24,101 nt of DNA from Porogramme epimiltina (Eukaryota > Basidiomycota > Agaricomycetes > Polyporales > Polyporaceae), in NCBI GenBank assembly GCA_900155495.1, contig FTLJ01000525.1, positions 1 to 24,101 on the forward strand. Direction: 5' to 3'. Position 1 is the stretch's first letter, and every line of letters starts with the position of its first letter. Both the position numbers and the translations under genes were made by a program. Below, piece by piece: positions 1 to 7,894 of this stretch. The notes beneath the pieces are model-generated. The model made no database searches. It was not told the origin of the DNA and saw nothing but the letters and a program-made list of their open reading frames with translations.

Positions 1-19
1 TTTTTCAAGCAGAAGACGG
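1..19 (+). other. Partial Illumina P7 flow-cell oligo (T5 + first 14 bases)
   Basis: The first 19 bases are five T followed by CAAGCAGAAGACGG, the first 14 bases of the Illumina P7 oligonucleotide. A second, full-length copy preceded by ten T lies at 4228-4261, so a chance match is very unlikely. After base 19 the sequence departs from P7 and becomes GC-rich DNA. This is probably artefactual sequence at or near a contig edge. It should be masked. Confidence 0.85.
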
Positions 20-70
20 GCTTCGGGCTCAATCCCATCCTCGTGGGCCCCGGGAAGGGTATAAAGGACA

Positions 71-85
71 CCCCCCCCCCCCCCC
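71..85. repeat. C15 homopolymer
   Basis: An uninterrupted run of 15 C. Homopolymers of this length are prone to length error in any sequencing method. It lies close to the oligo fragment at the window edge, so this end of the sequence is of low reliability. Confidence 0.95.
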
Positions 86-200
86 AAATCGAATCGAGCC
101 CGCTCCTCCCTGCCACACGCCGTCCCCATGCCGACGCGCCCTTGGGCCTTGTCAGGCCGTCCGACGTCGCGTCGCCGCGGCCCTACTTGCTAGGCTGGGT

Positions 201-223
201 GGCGGCGGCGGCGGCGGCGGCGG
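201..223. repeat. (GGC)n trinucleotide microsatellite
   Basis: About seven tandem GGC units. Read on the plus strand this gives a poly-Ala tract and on the minus strand a poly-Pro tract, which creates long but probably spurious open frames here. Confidence 0.9.
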
Positions 224-837
224 GCGCCTCATCAGATCCCAGAGTCCAGGAGTCCAAGCCGAGGGCCGAGAGGCGAGGGCGTTAATTGAGGGTGCCTGCA
301 GGGATGTCGAGGACCCGGGTGCGGCGTGCCTGCCGAAGCACCCTCCCTGCCCCATCGGGCCAGAGGGCGCGTTGGTGGCGGCGTGGCGGTGCCCCGCGCC
401 GAGGGCCTGTCGGGTGCGCTCGTCTAAGCCTAGGGTGCGCGGGCGGTTTGGGAGGCTTCCGCGCTTTGCGTTGCGGGCTGGCGATCGCGATGACGCACGG
501 CAGGGAGGGGCGCGGTACTTATCACGATTGGGCGCGGTGCGCGGCTGTGGGCACGATCGCGACTCGCGAGCAATCCCGTGATTCCTATCCCGTCTGGTGT
601 GGACGGAGATAGCGACGGAGGTGCCGACGTCGTGCAAGGTTCGTTATGTCCGTATGGGAAGAAAGCATGGACGCCACCGTACCAGGGGATCCATGCGCAG
701 ATTAAGTAAAGGCACCAGGTGTACGATAGGGCCCTACGCGATAGGGAATCACAGGTATAATCCAGACAGACAGCAGAGGGGAAGAGAAGGAGAGTCGAGA
801 CAGCGCCAGTCGCCAGTCGCCAGATGCGGTCCGCCGC

Positions 838-2287
838 TCACCGCTTCAGCCACCCAAACACGCCCTTCCGCCGCTCGCTGCTCCCGCTGCCGTTGCCGTT
901 CTGCTTCGGGAGGAGCGGCGACGACTCACTCGCGTCCGGCGCGGGTTCCGTGCCTGCCGGGACGTCGGTCTGCACACCTTCGTCGACGGTGACTTCGACG
1001 GCGAGTGCCGAGGGCGCGGTGGCGGCGGACGCGGAGGGGTCGAGCGGGCGGCCGAAGTCGTCGAGGCCCGCGGCGTGCTGGCGCGCGCGGAAGACGAGGC
1101 ACATGACGAGGAGCACGCCCTGCATGATGCCCGCGACGGCGTACGAGATCCACGCTGTGTGCGCGCGTGCGTCAGGACGGGGCCGAAGGGAAGGCAGGAA
1201 AGAAAAGGAGGGTAGGGGGGTGGGAGGGGGGAGACTCACTCGTCCAGTCTGTGCCCGGGCGGAGCGCGATGCTGAGCACCATGAGGACCGCGCCGGGCGT
1301 CTGGAGGCACATCATGGGGATGGAGAGCGCGCCGACGAGCTTGAGGCGGAACGTGTGCGCGATCTGCGGCGCGTACTGGAGCGCGGCGAGCGCGGCGCTG
1401 GACACGCCGAGGAAGGTCGCCCAGAGCTGGATCTGGGGCGAGCGGTGGCTCCCGTCGGGGGTCGGGTTCGTGGAGATGAGCATGGCGGTGATGAACGTGA
1501 TGAGGGCGCTGGGGGCTCGTTAGCGTGGCATAGGGGAGGGTTTTGGAGCAGACGTTACATGTGGATGGTGACAGCCCAGGCGAGCGTAATGGAGAGTTTC
1601 CAAGCTTCTTGCCTAACTGGGGTCTTGATGTGGCGTGGGGGAAGGTTGTTCGGGAGGTCGACGTCAAGCTCGACGTACTTCAGATGGGGTGGGTAGTACA
1701 CCATGTACAGTACGAGACTACTTCGCATGAGCAAGGGGTTAAGAAGAATGGGTTTGGGACGTACACCATAACAAACAGTATCCAGACCAGGATGAGCTGC
1801 AGCACTCCAGCAATGGATTCCACGCAGCTACCAAAGGGCTGGTATCATGTTGGGGATGTGTGGGCATTCATAAAAATGTGATGAGACTCACCACAACACT
1901 ACAGCACTGCACGAGACCCCATTGCATAACAATGCTATTCCGTCGCATGTCCGTTAGCAGCCTTTCTCGCGCCGAGGCAGTTTGAAGCTCACATGTTCAA
2001 CATTGCCGACGCCGAAGACGTGCTCCCAAGAAGTAGAAACCATGGACTGAAGCCTTCAGACGACTTGGCGGAGATGATCCTCCAGTGCTACGAGTGTATA
2101 AGCCGTATGTCCTCGGGCGCAGCAGCTGTGTGGCTCACGCACCTGGGGGAGGTAGGAGGCCGTGATGCCTATACATAGGAGAGCTGTCAAGGTAGCTGTG
2201 GTCGCATCGTGGTGCTATTTCCCTCGTCGGCTTCTGTGTAGGCATAGGAGATAAGAGGAGGGCGTACGGGCGTGCAGGTGTCGGACA
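838..2287 (-). CDS. PQ-loop repeat membrane protein (copy 1), 5' end unresolved
   Basis: PQ-loop (PF04193-like) multi-helix membrane protein, probably a vacuolar or other endomembrane transporter; the substrate is unknown. Exons in gene order: first exon ending at 2143, then 2087-1993, 1934-1892, 1838-1765, 1717-1559, 1508-1240 and 1154-838. All introns are 47-85 nt, GT-AG and phase-consistent. Two PQ motifs are visible: SYLPQHWRI across the first splice, followed by KSSEGFSPWFLLLGS, and QYAPQIAHT in exon 1508-1240, followed by MMCLQTPGAVLM. A YYPPHLKYVELD segment links the two halves. The hydrophilic C-terminus contains ESSPLLPK and ends GVFGWLKR. The first exon is problematic. The likely N-terminal reading (IAPRCDHSYL) and the downstream reading (TALLCIGITASYLPQ) are one base out of frame, so this is either an ancestral frameshift, a lost intron or an error. 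The ATG at 2287 matches the copy-2 start at 5142. About 350 residues are expected, and the 3' part looks functional. Confidence 0.75.
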
Positions 2288-2908
2288 TGGCGGGCAGGGA
2301 GAGAGAGCCGGAACGCGCCTGCCACACGCCTCCGCGGACCCTGTTTGGACGCGTAGGCGCCCACGGATGGTATTGACGCCCGCGGGCTCCGTCATACCGG
2401 CCTCCAGCCGAGCTGGCTGGGACATTGAACTCCAGCGCCAAGATGCTCAGAGGACCCGACAACTGTGTGACACGCAAGCCATGTCTTGAACCGTCGGTCC
2501 GTCAGCTTCTTGCTGGTGGATATCTAACGAATCGCACCCCAATACTTGGTGTTGGGGGCAGGTCGTGGGACGTCCTTGCAGGTGGTAACTCTAAGTCAAG
2601 GCCCTCTACTACTACATATTGTCACGTGCTTGAGATATCTACTCAAGCGAGGATATTGTGGGCGTGAGCACGGGGGTCTTTGACGGCCATGCATGGTACC
2701 ACAGGGCCGTATATGCACGATATTGACGCTCAGATAGAAGTGTATCTTAGCCAGATAATGTACATTAAAGAGATGATCCTATCCAAGACTGTCCTCCGGC
2801 TCCGGGCCTGTGGCGTTGGAAGCGACAGCCTATTACATGCCTGCGTGCGTACAACACTAGCTACATTAACTAATACATACCCTAAACTTCTTTTTCCACG
2901 CATGAAAA
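2288..2908. other. Intergenic region between PQ-loop copy 1 and gene A
   Basis: The part next to 2287 is the upstream region of the PQ-loop gene. About 2340-2390 resembles 5175-5220 upstream of copy 2, with shared GACGCGTAG and TATTGACGC blocks, so the promoter was duplicated with the gene. The rest (2430-2900) lies beyond the 3' end of gene A. It holds short open frames on both strands that I do not recognise and no convincing splice structure. Confidence 0.5.
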
Positions 2909-4170
2909 TTAGACACGAAGTAGTTCTACTTCGATGGTGCCCTTCGAAGAAATCTTGGCCCACACAAGCCGAACGCCGTTGCAAACAACGTCGTCTGGCT
3001 CATTCTAGGTTAAGGGTGCGAGTTAGCATCATTCAGTGTAGCCCTGCCAGAAACACGTACCAGGAGCTTCTTGATAGCGCCAGCGGCGTCCTTCGCGAAC
3101 TGCACGCGGGTCCGGACCATGCCTGCGCCAGTCCACAGGGTGATCTGGCCAGTCATGCGCCTGCTGCCGTCGTCGGTCTATGAAGGTCGATCGAAGGATA
3201 GTATCAGCGCGTATAGACAGAGGCGATGGACGAGCCCTAAAGAGAGCAACGCTCACGACAATGGCGAGCTGGACCTTCTTCTGGGTGATGGGCCTGTCAA
3301 GCTTCGATGTGTCGATGTCGAACGCGGGCTTGTCCGGATTCTCAACGCCTTGCATGTTCAGGGCCTCGCCGATCGTAACGTCAAACCACATTCCGGGAAG
3401 CGTTGAGTAGATATCCTTGAAGGACCCTGTGCTGGTCTCCGTGGAAGGGCTCATGTCATAGGGCGTGAACATCCGAAAGCCATCCCGGAGGTTGTACGAG
3501 ATGGTCTGGCAACGAGAGCCCTAACACAAGAGAGATTAGGCCCATAAGCGGAGCTCAATATCTCGTCGAGAGACATACCGAGGAGACAGGGTCATGTAAC
3601 ACACCCTTGGAGGCAACGCCCTGGGTGTTGTTGTCGTCCCCCTGCAAATTATGCCATATATGGTCAGCTTGCGCGCTAATGCTATACGCAACCAGCGACG
3701 AACCTCTGAAGGGATGTACCAGGAGAACCAGGTGCCGGCAGTGTTGCTCGTCTCCGACAATATCAGAGGAGCGGTGGCCCTGTTCTGGGCACCATTCGGG
3801 TTGCCTCCTGGGTAGTCCATCTGCAAGCACATCGAGTGCAGTCAGTGAACGCTCACGGTGCGCACGCTGAGGTGGTGGCTACCTTTGGGAAGGAGGACTG
3901 AGGAGGTGGTGGAGGGGAGCGAAGCTGCCGGAGGAGAAAAGCGAGCCACTTGAGATCCTTATACCGTCGTCTGACATCCCAATATCCAAGCCCCTTCAGA
4001 CACTCAGACGTCATGCCTTCCGGAATCCCCAGGACCGCACACTGATTGGCCTACAGATTGTACAGAGTGAGCACCGTGCATAATTACGAGACAGGCGCTT
4101 GCCTCACAGATATCTCCTGTAGAAATCTCTCAATATCTTCCACGTTCTTAACTTGTTCGTCGGTGTACAT
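2909..4170 (-). CDS. Unknown protein, family member A (seven exons, intact)
   Basis: I do not recognise this protein. Inferred exons in gene order: 4170-4108, 4050-3883, 3820-3704, 3641-3579, 3520-3257, 3177-3061 and 3004-2909. Every exon length is a multiple of three, every intron is GT-AG and in phase 0, and no internal stop occurs, which gives about 295 residues. The last three exons are well conserved in two paralogues at 12.7-13.3 and 22.3-22.9 kb. Shared motifs are TGSFKDIY..LPGMWFDVTIG, then KKVQLAI, LWTGAGMVRTR, AIKKLLNEPDDVV and the C-terminal SSKGTIEVELL. A proline run (PPPPPQSS) lies near residues 67-74. No signal peptide or membrane helix is obvious. The start at 4170 is only a few bases from the edge of the duplicated PQ-loop block, so the true 5' end may have been cut off. 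The M at 3820 follows a conserved ...GCAG|ATG junction in all three copies and is the alternative start (218 residues). Confidence 0.65.
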
Positions 4171-4227
4171 GCGACACCGAGGCCGGCGGCGTGCTGACGC
4201 GCGGAGAAAACAAGACACACTGAGGAG

Positions 4228-4261
4228 TTTTTTTTTTCAAGCAGAAGACGGCATACGAGAT
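4228..4261 (+). other. Illumina flow-cell P7 oligo (T10 spacer + 24-base P7) embedded in the sequence
   Basis: Ten T (4228-4237) are followed by all 24 bases of the P7 oligo (4238-4261), beginning CAAGCAGAAGACGG and ending GGCATACGAGAT. T10 plus P7 is the form grafted on the flow cell. Translated, it gives FFFQAEDGIRD, a known contaminant peptide in protein databases. Compared with PQ-loop copy 1, the oligo replaces rather than interrupts genomic sequence. Copy 1 has 24 bases (1114-1137) between GAGGAG and GGCGTACGAGAT, where copy 2 has 22 bases of T10 plus oligo before GGCATACGAGAT. The last 12 oligo bases therefore coincide with a genuine genomic match. Confidence 0.97.
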
Positions 4262-4916
4262 GTACACTGCGCACAGCATTGCATTAGCGCGAATTCGTGG
4301 GCATAGGCCAGAAAAGGAGGACTCACTCGTCCGGTCCGTGCCCGAGGCACCATGAGGGCCGCGCTGAGCGTCTAGAGGCGCGTCATGGGGATGGACAGTG
4401 CGCCGACAGACTTGAGAAGCTTGCGTGCGACCTGTGGCACGCACTGAAGCGCGTCAGGCGCGGCGCTGGACGCTCCAAAGATGATCACGTGATCTGAGGT
4501 GCGCGGCGGATCCCGTCGCAGGCCGGGTCCACGGAGACGAGCATGGCGGTGATGGACGTGATGAAGGCGCTGGGAGGCTCATTAGCATGGCATAGAGGAG
4601 GGCGAAGTAGTGTGTGTGCTTACATGTGGATGGGGACTCCACTACGGTGCTTTACGAGACCCCATGACGATCATTGCACGTTTGTCAGGAGCCTCTTGAG
4701 CGTAGGTAAGTCCCAGTTCTCAAAATTCGGTATTGCATACGCAGACAGTGTGCCTCTGAGTAGTAGAAACCGTTGGCTAAGGGTTTCTAGACGACTTGGC
4801 GGAGACGATCCTCCCGTGCTATGTAGAACATAAGTTGTGTGTCCTCGGGCGCAGCTGGTGCCCACGCACCTGAAGAAAGTAGGAAGCCGTCGTTACCATA
4901 CATAGGAGAGCTGTCG

Positions 4917-5079
4917 AGGTAGCTGTGGCTGCGTGGAACTCGAAGACCGAAGCCTGCAGACAATACAGTATTGATAATTTTTCAGTGTTGTACTGAGGAC
5001 TAAGGACGTCAGCTGCGTACCCTCGAATACCGCTGCTAGAAGCACTGTTAAGAACCTGAGAGATGGAAAGGTAGCTGTG
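4917..5079. repeat. 141-bp segment between 11-bp direct repeats AGGTAGCTGTG
   Basis: AGGTAGCTGTG occurs at 4917-4927 and 5069-5079. PQ-loop copy 1 has a single AGGTAGCTGTG at 2190-2200 at the equivalent place and lacks the 141 bp in between. The segment has no obvious terminal inverted repeats. On the minus strand it contains a plausible intron, GTTCTT (from 5055) to CTGCAG (to 4954), that restores the reading frame. It may be an insertion with an 11-bp target duplication, or ancestral sequence lost from copy 1 by recombination between the repeats. Confidence 0.6.
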
Positions 5080-5142
5080 ATCGCATTGAGGTGCTATTTT
5101 GCCGTCAGGCTGTATGTAGGCACAGGAGATAGGGTCGGACAT

Positions 5143-5451
5143 GGTGGGCAGGGAGAGCCGGGAACGCGTACGCTATTTAGACGCGTAGACGCTCGCGTGC
5201 TATTGACGCTCATGCGGGCTGAGTACTGAGTACTGAGTGCTCAGCTACTCACCTCCATCATTCGACCTCACTCGTTTATTCGCTTCGTCTCTTCACGCCT
5301 CTCGCTTTTGGATCTCCGGAAGACTTTGCATCGTATAGGAGGACCAAACAAGGCCGCTCAGTCAAGGTTGTCAGCTTGTCCCGGGCCGTCACCATCATCC
5401 CAAGCACCGACTTGAATTCCTGCCGACGGGCCCAAGACCTCCCCGCACGCA
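5143..5451. promoter_or_regulatory. Divergent upstream region between PQ-loop copy 2 and the AP-1 mu gene
   Basis: 309 bp separate two divergent ATG codons. The right half is pyrimidine-rich (about 5247-5315, runs such as CTCACCTCC and TTCGCTTCGTCTCTTCACG), typical of basidiomycete core promoters and 5' leaders. The left part (5175-5220) is the duplicated PQ-loop upstream sequence. No clear TATA box is seen on the AP-1 mu side, as expected of a housekeeping gene. Confidence 0.5.
5221..5241. repeat. Short tandem repeat (GAGTACT)2 GAGTGCT
   Basis: Three tandem 7-bp units, the last with one substitution, followed by CAGC. They lie at the boundary between PQ-loop-derived upstream sequence and the AP-1 mu promoter, so they may mark a rearrangement edge. 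Confidence 0.7.
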
Positions 5452-7443
5452 ATGGCTAGTTTAATCGCAGTGCTTGACCTCAAGGGAAAGCCGCTCATCC
5501 AACGATCCTACCGCGACGATGTCCCACCATCATATATCGAGAAGTTCCTGCCCATAGTCCTCGAGCTCGAGGAGGAGGGCCAGCAGGTCACACCCTGCTT
5601 CACGCGTGAGGGCGTAAACTACATGCACATCCGTCATTCCAACCTCTACTGTGAGTCCTCTTCTCCATCTATGTTCATTCAGGGTGACAGATCTTGCATG
5701 TAACTTGTGCAGTGCTCGCGCTCTCAAAACGCAACACAAACGCGGCTGAAGTCATCCTCTTCCTCCACCGCATCGTCTCTGTCCTCGTCGAGTACTTCAA
5801 GGAGCTTGAGGAGGAGTCAATCCGCGACAATTTCGTGATCATCTACGAGCTCATGGACGAGATGATGGACTTTGGGTACCCGCAGACGACGGAGAGCAAG
5901 ATCCTCCAGGAGTGCGTCCGCTCTCCCCTTGCTGCCTCCCGCTCTGCGCCCGCGCGGGTGCGGGGCTGCGCTGTGTGCGGTGCTGATGCGCGCGCCCCCG
6001 GCTTGCAGGTACATCACGCAGGAGTCGTACAAGCTGGAAGTGCAGGTCCGGCCGCCGATCGCGGTCACGAATGCGGTATCGTGGAGGTCCGAGGGCATTC
6101 GGTACCGGAAGAACGAGGTGTTCTTGGATGTGATCGAGAGCGTCAACCTTTTGGTGAGTCTCCCAACTCTCATTCTTTCGGCGCGGGGGTTGTGTCCCAT
6201 GGAGGGTGGAGTTCTGGAACGGGACTTGAGCTTGTTGAGGTTGTGTGCGCGCCCTGTGTCTCCTATTGTCCCTTTCTGCACGCTTGCTCTCCCGAAACCT
6301 AATCCTTGCCTGGGCATCCTCTGACCACCCTTGTCTCTCGCCAGGTAAACGCCAACGGCAACGTCGTGCGCTCCGAGATCCTTGGCGCGGTCAAGATGAA
6401 GTGCTACCTGTCGGGCATGCCCGAGCTCCGGCTCGGCCTGAACGACAAGGTCATGTTCGAGAGCACGGGACGGAATGCGCGGGGCAAGGCGATCGAGATG
6501 GAGGACGTCAAGTTCCACCAGTGCGTGCGCCTGGCGCGGTTCGAGAATGACAGGACGATCTCATTCATCCCACCCGACGGCGAGTTCGAGCTGATGAGCT
6601 ATCGTCTGTCGACTCCCGTGAAGCCACTTGTGTGGGTGGAAGCTGCGGTGAGTCATCATTCGTTGTGTTTTGCGTTGTGGAGGTGGATGTTGGGACGGAT
6701 GTGGTGGTTGTGGGCGGAAAGCTGGTGAGGGGCGCACAGAGCTAATGAGATGTGCAGGTGGAACACCACAAAGGCAGCCGGATAGAGTATATGGTGAAGG
6801 TGAAGGCGCAGTTCAAGCGGAGGAGTACAGCCAACAATGTCGAGATCTTCGTGCCTGTCCCCGACGATGCCGACACGCCCAAGTTCAGGGTACGTCCGTC
6901 CATTCGTCTCATCGTGCTCTGTCTAAGGGTTCACTTGAATATGTGCATAGGCATCAACGGGCAGCGTACAGTATGTGCCAGACAAGTCCGCGTTTGTGTG
7001 GAAGATCAAGCAGCTGGGAGGCGGCCGCGAGTTCCTCATGCGCGCGCACTTTGGTCTGCCGAGTGTCCGTGGTGGTACGTCTCTGTCCCTTTCCCCTCCC
7101 ATACCCCTTCGTCGGCTGCCTCTCTTTCACGCTCCCTACTCACCATGCATCACAGAGCAAGAGTCGCTCGACAAGCGGGCGCCGATCACAGTCAAGTTCG
7201 AGATTCCATATTTCACCGTGTCCGGCATCCAGGTGCGGTACCTCAAGATCGTCGAGAAGAGTGGGTATCAGGCGCTGCCGTGGGTGCGTTACATCACCCA
7301 GAACGGCGATGACTACAGGTGTGTGTCACGCTCCCCTTCACCTTGACTGGCTGCCGTGCGACGGTGGTTGCTGATGGACGTGTTTGTGCAGCTTACGGAC
7401 AGCGCTGGAGAAGGGGAGCGCGCCGATCGTGCAGGGGATGTGA
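5452..7443 (+). CDS. apm1: AP-1 adaptor complex subunit mu (medium chain)
   Basis: Medium subunit of the AP-1 clathrin adaptor, which selects tyrosine-motif cargo at the trans-Golgi network and endosomes. Exons: 5452-5650, 5713-5911, 6009-6153, 6345-6647, 6758-6889, 6951-7074, 7156-7318, 7392-7443; introns 61-191 nt, all GT-AG. They join to 1317 nt, or 438 residues, normal for the family. The N-terminal longin-like domain starts MASLIAVLDLKGKPLIQRSY and contains NFVIIYELMDEMMDFGYPQ (about 1-135). The mu-homology domain covers about 140-435. The YxxPhi-cargo pocket residues appear conserved: F171 and D173 in NEVFLDV, and W410 and R412 in LPWVRYIT. The C-terminus ends SLRTALEKGSAPIVQGM. The start is chosen because the family begins at this Met. 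A decayed copy of the last three exons lies at 17.4-17.9 kb. Constitutive expression is expected but not shown. Confidence 0.97.
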
Positions 7444-7894
7444 GCCTAGAGCTTGTTCTGCCATACTTTGGAAGAGTTGGGAGGTGGATACACAGGGGGC
7501 TGTTCGTACGTGTATGTACGTGTTCTGCTGTGTAGCCGGGCTACTCTGTGATTGTATCCTACGAGAGGACTGCGACCCTCTGTATGGAGTGTTGAGCGAT
7601 GACTATGGACTTGCACTTAAGGAAAAGTACCATGGGCACAGATGCATCAAAGATGATATTGAATTAATATGTCTATTATTCGGGTTCGTTAGAACAATCG
7701 GCGTCGATCCAGAATGTGCCGAACAGTCGTCAAAACCAAATCGTGCGTCAAATGGAACCTGGACTTCTCGACGTAAGGTCTCGCTGAGACCTGTGGCGTA
7801 CCCCTACCGAATGGATGACCACGTCATAGGATTAAAACTTGCCGAAGAGTTCCAGTGACGCGTGCAAAGAGCCCCACGATGTTCGTTCCGAGGT
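7444..7894 (+). other. 3' flank of AP-1 mu, convergent with the kinase gene
   Basis: 451 bp separate the stop codons of two convergent genes, so this holds both 3' UTRs. The first part (to about 7510) is recognisable in the right-hand duplicate at about 17904-17970, showing that the duplication included untranslated sequence. An open frame at 7319-7858 runs through the last exon and UTR in another frame and is not supported. No terminator-type signal is identifiable. Confidence 0.5.

Larger units (their letters stand above)
20..837. other. GC-rich stretch without a supportable gene
   Basis: This segment lies downstream of the 3' end of the PQ-loop gene and holds open frames on both strands, none convincing. 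The longest (152-637, minus) is low-complexity Pro/Ala/Arg/Ser and follows the GC content. A TATA-like TATAAAG at about 60-66 is followed by a run of 15 C at 71-85. A GGC trinucleotide tract of about seven units lies at 201-223. The TATA-like site could mark a plus-strand promoter, but no convincing coding exon follows it. Confidence 0.5.
4178..5142 (-). pseudogene. PQ-loop gene copy 2, decayed partial duplicate
   Basis: Second copy of the PQ-loop gene at 838-2287, with the same orientation and a similar upstream region. Recognisable pieces: start codon at 5142 and an N-terminal exon reading IQPDGKIAPQCDHSYL; a likely intron 5055-4954 (GT...CTGCAG) that joins in frame to an exon ending SYFLQ at about 4873; the splice and KSS region near 4800; the QWGLV region near 4660; then a large deletion of the central exons. 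The equivalent of the second PQ domain (about 4300-4560) carries stops and frame breaks, and the C-terminal exon is represented only to about 4178. The region matching the second half of the last intron and the following exon is overwritten by the P7 oligo at 4228-4261. It cannot encode a full PQ-loop protein. The 5' end sits 309 bp from the AP-1 mu start codon in divergent orientation, so a shared promoter region is possible. Confidence 0.75.

Noticed and set aside
152..637. 161-residue minus-strand open frame with poly-Pro
   Set aside because: Low complexity, driven by a GGC microsatellite and high GC content, with no domain or splice context.
4046..4306. Plus-strand open frame of 86 residues containing FFFQAEDGIRD
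   Set aside because: The frame is created by the embedded P7 oligo and runs antisense through gene A exon 1 and the PQ-loop relic. It is not a gene.
7319..7858. 179-residue plus-strand open frame over the AP-1 mu 3' end
   Set aside because: It reads the last intron and 3' UTR of the adaptor gene in a different frame and has no independent support.
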